Below, piece after piece: positions 53,523-63,022 of a stretch of DNA of 64,000 nucleotides (the stretch's first letter is position 1; each line of letters starts with the position of its first letter). Both the position numbers and the translations under genes were made by a program. Origin of the DNA: Sphingobium sp. CR2-8 (lineage in GTDB: Bacteria; Pseudomonadota; Alphaproteobacteria; Sphingomonadales; Sphingomonadaceae); assembly GCF_035818615.1 (NCBI RefSeq), contig NZ_JAYKZY010000001.1, positions 474,501 to 538,500 of the forward strand, written 5' to 3'. The notes under the pieces were generated by a model. That model did no database searches. It was not told the DNA's origin and saw only the letters and a list, made by a program, of their open reading frames with translations.

Positions 53523-55075
53523 CGGACATGGATCGGCGCGTGCTTCTGGCCGGGCTGGCGGCGGCGGCGCTGCCGACACAGGTTTATGCGAAAGGCCGGG
53601 CCAGTCCGGTTGCATCGACCCGCTTCGGCAAGGTGCGCGGGACCATCGAGAAGGATGTCCTGGTGTTTCGCGGGGTGCGCTATGGCGCCGATACCGCGCC
53701 GCGCCGGTTTCGCCGCGCCCTGCCCCCGCAACCCTGGACGGGGATTGCCGACGCCACGCGCTATGGCGCAGCCGCACCGCAGACGAAGGCCGATGAACCG
53801 ACGAGCGAGGATTGCCTGTTCCTCAATGTCTGGACGCCCGCGCTGGATGCGGGGAAGCGCCCGGTCATGGTCTATCTGCACGGCGGGGCGCATGCCCATG
53901 GGTCGGGCAGCGATCCGCTCTATGATGGCGGCAACCTCGTTCGGCGGGGCGACGTCGTGGTGGTGACACTCAACCACCGGCTAGCGGGGTTGGGCTATGC
54001 CTATCTGGCGGGTCTGGGTGGTCCGGCGGAATCGGGCAATGTCGGCAATCTCGACATCGTGCTGGCGCTCCGGTGGGTGCGCGACAATATCGCCGGGTTC
54101 GGCGGCGACCCGAACCGGGTCATGCTGTTCGGACAGTCGGGCGGCGGGGCGAAGGTCGTGACGCTGATGGCGATGCCGGAGGCGCGCCCGCTGTTCCACG
54201 CCGCCGCCACGATGAGCGGCCAGCATGTCACCGCCGCCGGACCTATGCACGCCACAACGCGGGCGCGAGCATGGATGGCCAAGGCCGGCGCGCCAGACTT
54301 GGCCACGCTGATGACACTGCCGGTGGAGCGACTGGTCGAGGCCATGACCATGGTCGATCCGTTGGAGAATAAGGGGGAGATCAGCTTTACCTCCACGCTG
54401 GATCATGGCGTGCTACCGCGCCACCCCTTCGTGCCGGACGCGCCGCGCGAGGCGGCGCACATTCCCCTGATCGTGGGCAACACGCGTGACGAAACCGCGC
54501 TGTGGATCGAAAAGATGCTGCGCGCGGGCGACACGACATGGGATAATCTGCCCGAACGCTATGCGCGGGAAACGACCAAGGACATGGCGCCCGACCATGT
54601 GATCGCGCGCTATCGCGCCCTCTATCCCGACCGGACGCCGGGGCAGATATTGCTGGCGGCGACCACGGCCGGGCGATCCTGGCCGGGACATCTGATCCAG
54701 GCGGAAGAGCGCGCGAAGATCGGTGCGCCGACATGGATGTATCAACTGGATTTCCCCTGTCCCGAGGCGGGCGGCCTGTTGGGCGCTTTCCACACGCTCG
54801 ACATTCCGCTGGTGTTCGACAATGTCGATGCGCGCGGATCGCGGACGGGTGTCAGCGCCGATGCGCGGCGGCTGGCCGGGCAGATGGCCGACGCCTTCAT
54901 CGCCCTGGGCCGGACCGGCGATCCCAATGGCGGTGGTCGCCCGGCATGGCCGCATTATGACCTGACCCGGCGATCGACCATGATCTTCGACCGTAGGCTG
55001 CGGATCGAGGATGATCCGCGCCGGGAGGAGCGGCTGCTGTTCGCGGTCGCGCCCTATATCAAGCCGGGCGGCTGA
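53519..55075 (+). CDS. Secreted type-B carboxylesterase
   Basis: 518 residues, alpha/beta hydrolase. The N-terminus MDRRVLLAGLAAAALPTQVYA is a signal peptide with an RR pair, possibly Tat. The oxyanion-hole HGGAHAHGSG, SEDCLFLNVWTP, and nucleophile Ser207 in FGQSGGGAK are clear; the acidic residue is likely in NTRDETALW and the histidine in GAFHTLDIPL. It hydrolyses esters of unknown acids. In this locus it could de-esterify a plant polysaccharide or uronate ester. It overlaps the LysR stop by 4 nt. Confidence 0.9.
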   Translation: MTDMDRRVLLAGLAAAALPTQVYAKGRASPVASTRFGKVRGTIEKDVLVFRGVRYGADTAPRRFRRALPPQPWTGIADATRYGAAAPQTKADEPTSEDCLFLNVWTPALDAGKRPVMVYLHGGAHAHGSGSDPLYDGGNLVRRGDVVVVTLNHRLAGLGYAYLAGLGGPAESGNVGNLDIVLALRWVRDNIAGFGGDPNRVMLFGQSGGGAKVVTLMAMPEARPLFHAAATMSGQHVTAAGPMHATTRARAWMAKAGAPDLATLMTLPVERLVEAMTMVDPLENKGEISFTSTLDHGVLPRHPFVPDAPREAAHIPLIVGNTRDETALWIEKMLRAGDTTWDNLPERYARETTKDMAPDHVIARYRALYPDRTPGQILLAATTAGRSWPGHLIQAEERAKIGAPTWMYQLDFPCPEAGGLLGAFHTLDIPLVFDNVDARGSRTGVSADARRLAGQMADAFIALGRTGDPNGGGRPAWPHYDLTRRSTMIFDRRLRIEDDPRREERLLFAVAPYIKPGG

Positions 55076-55079
55076 TCGG

Positions 55080-56912
55080 TCAGACCCGGTTCCAGGGGAA
55101 ATCGAGCGTCGGGCGGTTGGCGTAGCGCGTCATCGCCAGCGTCAGCTGCGCGCCGCAGCCAGGGTCCAGCCGGATCGTGACATCGCGCCCGCCTGTCATG
55201 ACGGTGCACCCGTCCAGAGTTATGCTGTCGATCCGATGTTCGGCATAGGCCCCGCCCTGGATGGTCACGCTGCGCGCTTCGCGGGGGTTGAGGTTCACCA
55301 GAGCGACGCGCGTCGAGCGGTCGTCCATCGCCTGCACCAGGGCCGCCACATCGGACGGCACGCCAGCGCGGCGCGCCACCGGATCGAAATAGCGCAGACG
55401 GCAATGGAGCGGTACGCCCCCCTGCGGTGGCGACGTCTTGGACCAGGGCGGACGGGCGATATGCAGGCCGCCCGTCATGAGCTGCACCAGGCTGGTGACG
55501 CTGGCGGGGTTGATGCCGATCGGCCAGTCCGCCAGCCGCGTCTGCGGCGTGGTGGTGTCCATTTCGCGCGCCTTTACGCGTTCGGCCACGCGCGCGAGAT
55601 CCTTCGCAAGAGCCTGCTGCGGATAGGCGGGATTGCGTCCCTCCAGATAATCCAGCCACGGATGATCGCCCGCTGCGGCCCGATCGTCCGGGCGCTGCGA
55701 CATGTACCAGATTTCGAAACCATTGACGCGATAGGGGCCGGGTTTCCAGCCATACCAACCCTGTGCGCCATACATGGTTGGCACGGACGAAACCCCATCC
55801 GTCGCGCGCGCCTGCGCATTGATGCGCGCATTCTGCCGCCGCCACAGGTCTATATAGCCAAGGTCGCCGGTCATCACGACCGCACCCATGAAAGCCGTGA
55901 TCGACCGGGGCACGCGATTGCGATCTTCCCGCACCCCGGTTTGTGGGACGAGGGGAGAGAAGCCCCAGCCATAGGTGCCCTTCCACCAATCTTCGCCGAC
56001 CGTGCCGTCGGGTCGCACGAAGCTGGGCAGGATATCGCCATTCCTGGCCGCGCGTTCGACCCATGCGTCCAGATAGTCGAGCGCCCAGCGCCGATAGGCG
56101 TCCCCGCCGCCCAGCGCATAGGCGTTGAGGCCCAGCGTCGTGGATTGCAGGTTGAGCGGATTGTCGCCGATCACGTCGCCATATTCGGCATAATGATCGA
56201 GCGTTTCCCGGTAGCTGGTTTCGCCATGCTCCATGTGGAAGGGTTTGGGATCGAAGGGGTCGCCGGCCCAGTCCAGCGGCGTCGCCTGCCGCAGCATCGG
56301 TCCGCGACTGCCGTTCAGCAGGCTGCGCATCATCCGGCGAGCGGGGTCATAGTTTCGCACGGTCGGGTCGCGCCCGGTATAGAAATCGGCGTAGCGGCGT
56401 GTGCGATCCAGCAGCTTTGTGTCGCGCGGGCGGGACAGGCCCATGACGTTGAAGCTGGTCAGCCCCTCTGCATTGTGCTGCCAGTCCATCTGGACGGGAA
56501 ATTCGCGATAATACATGCCTTTACGCGCGATCGGGACGTCGACCGTGTGCGCGGCGGTAAATTGCTGGATATGCCCTTCCCAAAAGCGTGAGGCGAGCGT
56601 CGCGATCCGGTCGCTTGCGCCCAGCGCATGGAGCAGGAACCAGTCGTTGGTGGCTTCCGCCGCATCGTCCGGCCCGTCATTGGCGCCCCAGCGTTCGAAG
56701 ACTTTCAGCCGATCGCGGTCGTCCACATATTGGGCGTAGAAGGCCTCGCATGCCTGCACATTGGCGTCGAGCAATTGGCGCTGCATGACGGCCCAAGTCG
56801 GCGGGGCCATCGGTGTCGTCGCCACCAGTTGCGGGCGGGTATCGCGCGCCTGGGCGGGCGCTGCGATCGCCGCCGCGCCCGTCGCCAGGAAACGCCGCCG
56901 GTCGATCCGCAT
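55080..56912 (-). CDS. Tat-exported protein of no recognised family
   Basis: 610 residues with a twin-arginine signal (MRIDRRRFLATGAAAIAAPA). The mature part has many Trp and Tyr and helix-rich repeats, for example FWEGHIQQFTAAHTVDVP, YRRWALDYLDAWVERAA, DWWKGTYGWGFSPL and a C-terminal beta-rich part (about 500-610). The layout recalls an alpha/alpha-toroid enzyme with a beta-sandwich tail, as in several polysaccharide lyases and unsaturated-uronyl hydrolases. I cannot name a family or active site. It overlaps the transporter stop (TGATG), so it works with the sugar-acid transporter, perhaps releasing its substrate. Confidence 0.75.
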   Translation of the reverse strand: MRIDRRRFLATGAAAIAAPAQARDTRPQLVATTPMAPPTWAVMQRQLLDANVQACEAFYAQYVDDRDRLKVFERWGANDGPDDAAEATNDWFLLHALGASDRIATLASRFWEGHIQQFTAAHTVDVPIARKGMYYREFPVQMDWQHNAEGLTSFNVMGLSRPRDTKLLDRTRRYADFYTGRDPTVRNYDPARRMMRSLLNGSRGPMLRQATPLDWAGDPFDPKPFHMEHGETSYRETLDHYAEYGDVIGDNPLNLQSTTLGLNAYALGGGDAYRRWALDYLDAWVERAARNGDILPSFVRPDGTVGEDWWKGTYGWGFSPLVPQTGVREDRNRVPRSITAFMGAVVMTGDLGYIDLWRRQNARINAQARATDGVSSVPTMYGAQGWYGWKPGPYRVNGFEIWYMSQRPDDRAAAGDHPWLDYLEGRNPAYPQQALAKDLARVAERVKAREMDTTTPQTRLADWPIGINPASVTSLVQLMTGGLHIARPPWSKTSPPQGGVPLHCRLRYFDPVARRAGVPSDVAALVQAMDDRSTRVALVNLNPREARSVTIQGGAYAEHRIDSITLDGCTVMTGGRDVTIRLDPGCGAQLTLAMTRYANRPTLDFPWNRV

Positions 56913-58264
56913 CAGGCGATTTCCAGCCGCCGGATCGGCCCGGTGATGACGAGGAAGGAAAAGATGGTGAGCAGGCAATGCGCGCCCACGAACACCAGCG
57001 CCAGGTCGAACGATCCGGTCACGGCGACAATATAGCCCACGACGATCGGGGTCACGATGCCCGCGACATTGCCGAACATGTTGAAGACCCCGCCCGACAG
57101 CCCCGCCAGCGATTTGGGCGCGACGTCGGCCATGATCGCCCAGCCGAGCGACGCGATCCCCTTGCCGAAGAAGGCGACCGCCATCAGCGTGACGACGAGC
57201 CATTCTGCCTCCACCCAGACGCAGGCGATGATCGCGGTGGCGAGCAACATGCCGAACACCAGTGGCACCTTGCGCGCCAGATCCAGATTGCCGGTGCGCT
57301 TCAAGATGCGGTCCGACGCGAAACCGCCCAGCAGGCCGCCGGCGAAACCGCACAAGGCCGGGGCCGCCGCTGCGAAGCCAGCCTCCATGATATTAAGGCC
57401 GCGTTCCTTGACCAGATAGATGGGAAACCAGGTGACGAAGAAATAGGTCAACACATTGATGCAATATTGGCCAAGATAAATGCCCAGCATCATGCGGTTG
57501 GCAAGCAGTTGGCGGACGTTGTTCCAGGTGAAGGTCGAAGCCTTGGCCGCCTGCCCTGCGCCATCCTCCATATGGATGAGGCCCCCGCCCGCTTCGATAT
57601 GGGCCAGTTCGGCCGCGTTGATGGCCGGATGACGGGCGGGGCTGTGAATGAAGCGGATGAACATGGCGGTGGCGAGCAGGCCCAGCGCGCCCATGACCCA
57701 GAACACCGCGCGCCAGCCGAAATCATGGACCAGCCAGCCCATGAGCGGCGCGAAGGCCACGAGCGAGAAATATTGCGCACTGTTGAAGATCGCCGAGGCC
57801 GTGCCGCGTTCCGCGCCGGGAAACCAGGCGGCGACCAGCCGCGCATTGCCGGGAAAGGACGGGGCTTCGGCCACGCCGACCATGAAGCGCAGCGCAAACA
57901 ATGTCGCGACGACCGGCAGGCCGACGATCAGGCCGATCGTGCCCTGCACCGCCGTGAAGATGGACCAGATGGCGATGGCCCCGGCATAGATACGCTTCGT
58001 GCCGAAACGGTCGAGCAGCAGGCCGCCCGGTATCTGCCCCAGCACATAGGCCCATGCGAAGGCGGACAGGATGAAGCCTGTCTGCACCGGCGAAATCCCC
58101 AACTCTCCGGCGGCGGCGTTGCCCGCGATGGAGAAGGTTGACCGATCGGCATAGTTGATCGCGGTGATGAGGAAGATCAGCGCGATGATCCTGTAGCGCA
58201 CATGGGTCGGACGCTCGATCGGCGTTGCGGCTGGCACGGCGTCGGCAACGACAGTTTGGGTCAA
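56912..58264 (-). CDS. MFS transporter, anion:cation symporter (ACS) family
   Basis: 450 residues with 12 predicted membrane helices. YRIIALIFLITAINYADRST in TM1 is the ACS signature seen in glucarate, galactonate and hexuronate permeases (GudP, DgoT, ExuT). GGLLLDRFGTKR is the MFS loop 2-3 motif, and GVAEAPSFPGNARLVAAWFP is also typical. It imports a sugar acid by proton symport. It starts with TTG at 58264; AAGGAG lies 8 nt upstream and no better start exists. Together with kdgD it argues that the locus uses an aldarate or uronate. Confidence 0.93.
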   Translation of the reverse strand: MTQTVVADAVPAATPIERPTHVRYRIIALIFLITAINYADRSTFSIAGNAAAGELGISPVQTGFILSAFAWAYVLGQIPGGLLLDRFGTKRIYAGAIAIWSIFTAVQGTIGLIVGLPVVATLFALRFMVGVAEAPSFPGNARLVAAWFPGAERGTASAIFNSAQYFSLVAFAPLMGWLVHDFGWRAVFWVMGALGLLATAMFIRFIHSPARHPAINAAELAHIEAGGGLIHMEDGAGQAAKASTFTWNNVRQLLANRMMLGIYLGQYCINVLTYFFVTWFPIYLVKERGLNIMEAGFAAAAPALCGFAGGLLGGFASDRILKRTGNLDLARKVPLVFGMLLATAIIACVWVEAEWLVVTLMAVAFFGKGIASLGWAIMADVAPKSLAGLSGGVFNMFGNVAGIVTPIVVGYIVAVTGSFDLALVFVGAHCLLTIFSFLVITGPIRRLEIA

Positions 58265-58364
58265 AGAAGGCTCTCCTTATGGTCGCTGCCCGTCTGACGG
58301 GGCGGTCGATGCGCTGATGGATCAGGCTAGCGTCGCGATCCCATATGGTCCAAGTCCAAATGAG

Positions 58365-58476
58365 GCATGATCCAGCCATTTCCTGGCATGATTGGGGCAG
58401 GGATAAGCATCGCAATCGGCCATTAGTGCATGTCGCGCATCGATCCATGCCGGATTGGGAATGGCATATGCATGAT
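58365..58476. promoter_or_regulatory. Three GCATGAT direct repeats in the transporter/TBDT divergent region
   Basis: GCATGAT occurs at 58365-58371, 58386-58392 and 58470-58476; the spacings are 21 and 84 bp, both multiples of 21 (whole helical turns). The first two share the extended form GGCATGAT. The roughly 300-bp interval 58265-58563 contains no gene and must hold both divergent promoters. Confidence 0.4.
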
Positions 58477-58563
58477 ATCCGGGTCTATCGATTAAGGACC
58501 GACCCGGCGTCAAGGGCGGGCAACGATAGCGCACCGCGCATGCATTAGGGGAGTGATAAGGCC

Positions 58564-61368
58564 ATGAACGCCACCCGTAGATTCAAAACCATATTGAGCG
58601 TGTCGAGCGCGATCACCACGATCGCCTTGGCGCCCATCAGCCTGGCGCAGACCGATGCCGACGCTGCGTCGCCGCCCGCCACCGTTGCGCAGGACGGCAA
58701 TGTTGTGGCCGATATCGTCGTGACCGGCTTTCGTGCCAGCCTGAACAGCGCGCTGAACGTCAAGCGCAACGAAACCGCATCGATCGACGCGATCAAGGCG
58801 GAGGATATCGCCGAATTTCCCGACCTGAACCTGGCCGAATCGTTGCAACGCATTCCCGGCGTCGCCATCAGCCGCGTGAACGGTGAAGGTCGCAACGTGA
58901 CGGTCCGTGGCCTTGGCCCTGAATATACTCGCGTCCGCATCAATGGGATGGAAGCGATCGGCACGACCGGCGGCACCGACAATTCGGGCGGCGTCAATCG
59001 CGGTCGCGGCTTCGATTTCAACATCTTCTCGTCCGACCTGTTCAGCAACCTTTCGGTGCGCAAGACTGCGACGGCGGATGTCGAGGAAGGATCGCTGGGC
59101 GGCGTCGTGGATCTGCAAACCGCGCGTCCGCTCGATTATCGCAAGCCCACGGCGGTCCTTTCGGCGGCGGCGAGCTATAACGACCTGAGCGGCAAGACGA
59201 CGCCGCGCCTGTCGGGGCTGGTCGCGACGCAGACGGACGATGGCCGTTTCGGCGTGCTGCTGTCAGTCGCCTATGAGGAACGCCGGATCATCGAGGAAGG
59301 CGCGAACATCACCCGCTGGACCTATGGCGGGTTCAACAACGGGTTCAACGCTGCGTCCACCCTGCCCGGCAAGACGATTGGGCAAATCAACGATCCCAAT
59401 CCCAATACCGCCCTGTTCCACCCGCGTATCCCTGGCCTTGTCAGCTACGACATCGGGCAGAAGCGGTTGGGTGCGGCGGGATCGATCCAGTTCAAGCCGA
59501 CCGATCGCACCACCATTTCGATCGACAGCCTCTATTCGCGTCTGGACGGCACCCGCAAGGAAGCGCAGTTGCAGGCGATCAGCTTCAGCCGGTCGGGCAC
59601 CGGCAAGCCGCAGACCATCATCCGCGACGGCGTGGTGGACGAGAATAACAACATCATCAGCGGCCGGTTCGACAATGTCGATCTGCGCTCTCAGGCGCGC
59701 TACGACGTGCTGAAGACCGAATTCTACCAGGTCAACGGATCGATCGACCAGCAACTGGGCGACCGGGTGAAGATCAACGTGATGGGCGGTCGCGCCAAGT
59801 CGGAATTCCGCAACCCAATCCAGACCACGGTAACGATCGACGCGGCCAATACCGGCAATTTCCAATATGATTTCACGAGCCGGTTCCCGAATATTTCGCC
59901 GGGCGTCGATGTCGCCAATCCATCCACATGGAGCTTCATCAACGGCACGTCGGAAGTGCGCATACGGCCCCAGACCGTCGACAACACGTTCACCACGGCC
60001 AAGGGCTTCGTCGAATGGGAAGCCAATGACATGGTGACCCTGAAAGCCGGGGCGGACTGGCGCAAATTCGAATATTCCTCGACCGAACGCCGCCGCCTGT
60101 CGGGCGAAACCGTGGTCGTACCGCTGACATCGGCGCAGCTTGCGGGCAGCACGACCCTGTTCGACGGCTTCGGCAAGGGGCTGAACATCCCCACCGGCAC
60201 GCCGACCGCATGGATCATCCCCGATCTCGACGCCTTCATCAGTCAGGGCGGCATATATAGCAACCCGACCTACGCCACTGGCGGAATCGAAAATGCGACC
60301 GCGCGCGGTTCCTTCATCACCGTGACGGAAAAGGATCTGGGCGCATGGGGCATGGCCCAGTTCAACCTGGCCGACGCCGGGGTGCCGATCCGCGGTGATA
60401 TCGGCCTGCGCTATGTCAAGACCGACCAGTTTTCGACCGGCTATCGCAGCCAGGGGTCGCGGGTCGACCTGGTCACGGCGGATCGCACCTACAAGCGCTG
60501 GCTGCCTTCGATCAATCTGGTTGGCAACATCACCGACGACCTTCAGGTCCGCTTCGCCGCCGCCAAGACGCTGGCCCGCGCCGGCATTTCTTCGCTGACG
60601 CCGGGCGGTAACCTGAACGTGTCGGGTGGCAATCGCAGCTTCTCGTCCGGCAACCCGGACCTGAAACCGACATCGTCCAAGAATTTGGACGTGTCGATCG
60701 AATGGTATCCGACGCAGGGCGCGATCTATGCCCTGGCGGCGTTCCGCAAGGATATCGGCACGTTCGTCCAGACGTTGAGCGTGGGCGTGCCCTATGCAAA
60801 TCTTGGCTTGCCGGATTCGCTGCTGGTCGGCACGACGGCGTCGCCGAGCGATATCTTCATCGTCAGCCAGCCAGTCAATTCGTCGGGCGGCATCCTGAAA
60901 GGGTTCGAGGTCAATATCCAGCAGCCGCTCAGCTTCCTGCCCGGTTGGCTGTCCAACTTCGGCGTGCTGGCCAACTATACGTTCGTGAAGTCGGATATCG
61001 AGTATCTGACCGTTGCCGACGGCAGCGCATCGGTGACCGCGCCGCTGGTCGGGCTTTCGAGGCATGCCGCCAACGCGACGGTCTATTACGAGACCAAGAA
61101 GTTCGCGATCCGTGGTTCGGTGGCTTATCGATCCAAATATCTGACCGCTGTGCCGGGGACAGAGGGCAATGCCTATAACGGCACCAACCGCACTATCAAC
61201 GTCGATGCGCAGGCCAGCTATAATGTGACCGAAAAGCTGAAGCTGAGCATCGAAGGCATCAACCTGACCGACACGAAGAACGATCAGTTCGTTGACGAAA
61301 CCAACCGCCTGAGCGTGCTGACGCATAGCGGCCGTCAGTTCAATCTGGGCGTACGCTACGCCTTCTAA
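58564..61368 (+). CDS. Large TonB-dependent receptor of the sugar-acid locus
   Basis: 934 residues. Signal peptide (about 1-29, ISLAQ), TonB box ADIVVTGFRASL, plug with DIAEFPDLNLAESLQRIPGV and RGLGPEYTRVRINGMEA, then a long barrel ending GVRYAF with terminal Phe. This is the Caulobacter-type carbohydrate receptor pattern. It is divergent from the MFS transporter and probably imports the oligosaccharide across the outer membrane. An SD-like GGGGAG is upstream of the ATG. A strong hairpin follows the gene. Confidence 0.95.
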   Translation: MNATRRFKTILSVSSAITTIALAPISLAQTDADAASPPATVAQDGNVVADIVVTGFRASLNSALNVKRNETASIDAIKAEDIAEFPDLNLAESLQRIPGVAISRVNGEGRNVTVRGLGPEYTRVRINGMEAIGTTGGTDNSGGVNRGRGFDFNIFSSDLFSNLSVRKTATADVEEGSLGGVVDLQTARPLDYRKPTAVLSAAASYNDLSGKTTPRLSGLVATQTDDGRFGVLLSVAYEERRIIEEGANITRWTYGGFNNGFNAASTLPGKTIGQINDPNPNTALFHPRIPGLVSYDIGQKRLGAAGSIQFKPTDRTTISIDSLYSRLDGTRKEAQLQAISFSRSGTGKPQTIIRDGVVDENNNIISGRFDNVDLRSQARYDVLKTEFYQVNGSIDQQLGDRVKINVMGGRAKSEFRNPIQTTVTIDAANTGNFQYDFTSRFPNISPGVDVANPSTWSFINGTSEVRIRPQTVDNTFTTAKGFVEWEANDMVTLKAGADWRKFEYSSTERRRLSGETVVVPLTSAQLAGSTTLFDGFGKGLNIPTGTPTAWIIPDLDAFISQGGIYSNPTYATGGIENATARGSFITVTEKDLGAWGMAQFNLADAGVPIRGDIGLRYVKTDQFSTGYRSQGSRVDLVTADRTYKRWLPSINLVGNITDDLQVRFAAAKTLARAGISSLTPGGNLNVSGGNRSFSSGNPDLKPTSSKNLDVSIEWYPTQGAIYALAAFRKDIGTFVQTLSVGVPYANLGLPDSLLVGTTASPSDIFIVSQPVNSSGGILKGFEVNIQQPLSFLPGWLSNFGVLANYTFVKSDIEYLTVADGSASVTAPLVGLSRHAANATVYYETKKFAIRGSVAYRSKYLTAVPGTEGNAYNGTNRTINVDAQASYNVTEKLKLSIEGINLTDTKNDQFVDETNRLSVLTHSGRQFNLGVRYAF

Positions 61369-61414
61369 GGTCGGATTGGCTGCTTCCCGGTTATTGGGGC
61401 AGATGTAAATAAGG

Positions 61415-61449
61415 GGTGCGCGACCGACTGACCCAGTCGGCCGCGCACC
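61415..61449. terminator. Bidirectional terminator between TBDT and phoD
   Basis: Two 16-nt arms (61415-61430 and 61434-61449) pair with a single A-C mismatch around a 3-nt loop. The hairpin lies 46 nt after the receptor stop and touches the phoD stop codon, so it can serve both convergent genes. Confidence 0.7.
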
Positions 61450-63008
61450 TATAGTTTCCGGGATATGCGGCTGCCCGCCTCTATCCTAAATTGCGCCAGC
61501 GAGGACGGCGGACTGTCCACCCGGGTCAGATCCGCGATCGCCCGGAAATCCGCGTCGAGCGCATGGCGGCTGATGTCGATCAGGACATAACCGGCATGGC
61601 GGGTATCGCTGAAGCGGATATGCGGATTATGGGCTTTGACGTCGCCGAACCGGCCGGGTGGCGGCGAGGCGGCGGCGATTGCCGATGTGACGATTTCCGT
61701 GCCCACTGCTTTGCCGGACCCATCGTTCAGGTCGTTGCACCAGAAGCTGTGAACATCTCCGCTCAGCACCACGGCATTGCGCACCGCAGGCTGAGCCAGG
61801 CCGCCGAGCAGGCGGTCGCGATTGGCCGCATAGCCGTCCCACTGGTCGCTGAAACTGCTGCGATGTCCGCCATCCAGCCAGAGCGGGGCGAAGAAGACCT
61901 GTTGCGCGATTATGGTCCAGGGGCGTTGCTCGCGCGTCAGGCGTCCCGCCAGCCAGGACTCCTGCGCGGTGCCCATGATCGTGCGGTTTGGCGCCGACGC
62001 CTCCGCGCAATTAGTCAGTTCTCCATTGCGTGCGACATTGGCGGGCGCGCAGGGCGGCGTGCTGCGATATTGGCGCGTGTCCAGTATCGACAAGGACGCA
62101 AGTTCGGCCCAATCGACGGCGCGATAGAGGCGAGGCGCGCGTCTGCCGAGCCAGAGGCTGGGGCGGATCGGCATATGTTCGAAATAGGCCTGATAGGCTG
62201 CTGCGCGCCGGGGCGCGAATTGTTCGGGCGGCAAGCCTTCCCGGTTGGCGAGGTTGGCGTAATCGTTCAGGACTTCATGATCGTCCCATGTGACGATCCA
62301 CGGCGCGGCGCGATGGGCCGCCTGCAAATCGGGATCGGTCTTGTAGAGCGCATGGCGCAGGCGATAGCTGGCCAGATCGCGCGGTTCGGGCACGCCGAAA
62401 TCGCGGACCTTCGCCTGTCCGGCATAGCTTTGTTCGTAGATATAGTCGCCCACTTGCAGGATCAGGTCGGGCTGGGCCGCGACGATATCGCGATAGGCGC
62501 CGAAGCGGGCCTGTTCCCAATGCTGGCACGAGGTCAGCGCTAGGCGCAGCCGATCGGCCTGGCGCGGCACGGTGACGGCCCGGCCGACGGGACTTGTCGC
62601 GCCCAGGGCGTGGAAGCGATACCAATAGGGGCGTCCGGGGGACAGCCCCGTCACCTCGACATGCACGGCATGGGCGCGCTCGGGCCGGGCCAGCCCCTGC
62701 CCTGCCTTCACGATGTTGCGAAAGCCCTCGTCCGACGCGATTTCATAGCGGATCGCCACTGCATGGCCCGCGAGCCGCGCGGCATCGACGCCAACGAGGC
62801 GAGTCCAGAGGACGAATCCATCCCTGTCCGGATCACCCGACGCCACGCCCAGAGCGAAAGGATCGGCAAGACTGCGCGCATGCGCATCGAAGGACAATGG
62901 CGCAGCGACGGCAAAAGCCGCCATGGCCTGCATAAGGGCGCGGCGGTGCCAGAGAATATCGGGGAGGACATGGTGGTAGCCTCTACCGGCGGTTCGTGAC
63001 TGCTCCAT
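61449..63008 (-). CDS. phoD: PhoD-type alkaline phosphatase/phosphodiesterase
   Basis: About 519 residues. An RR-containing signal (HRRALMQAMAAFAVAA) suggests Tat export, usual for PhoD. An N-terminal fibronectin-like domain with FALGVASGDPDRDGFVLWTR is followed by the metallophosphoesterase core: TSCQHWEQARFGAYRDI, LILQVGDYIYEQ, TWDDHEVLNDYA and VLSGDVHSFW, with the Fe/Ca-binding Cys, Asp, Asn and His residues. It releases phosphate from mono- and diesters in the periplasm. The start is probably ATG 63008. It is divergent from a TBDT with Pho-box-like repeats between them. Confidence 0.94.
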   Translation of the reverse strand: MEQSRTAGRGYHHVLPDILWHRRALMQAMAAFAVAAPLSFDAHARSLADPFALGVASGDPDRDGFVLWTRLVGVDAARLAGHAVAIRYEIASDEGFRNIVKAGQGLARPERAHAVHVEVTGLSPGRPYWYRFHALGATSPVGRAVTVPRQADRLRLALTSCQHWEQARFGAYRDIVAAQPDLILQVGDYIYEQSYAGQAKVRDFGVPEPRDLASYRLRHALYKTDPDLQAAHRAAPWIVTWDDHEVLNDYANLANREGLPPEQFAPRRAAAYQAYFEHMPIRPSLWLGRRAPRLYRAVDWAELASLSILDTRQYRSTPPCAPANVARNGELTNCAEASAPNRTIMGTAQESWLAGRLTREQRPWTIIAQQVFFAPLWLDGGHRSSFSDQWDGYAANRDRLLGGLAQPAVRNAVVLSGDVHSFWCNDLNDGSGKAVGTEIVTSAIAAASPPPGRFGDVKAHNPHIRFSDTRHAGYVLIDISRHALDADFRAIADLTRVDSPPSSLAQFRIEAGSRISRKL

Positions 63009-63022
63009 GACGTTTCGGAGTC

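Noticed and set aside
55080-57353. 757-residue fusion beginning inside the MFS gene
   Set aside because: The upstream 147 residues are antisense-like shadow of the transporter; a Tat signal at 56912 marks the true start.
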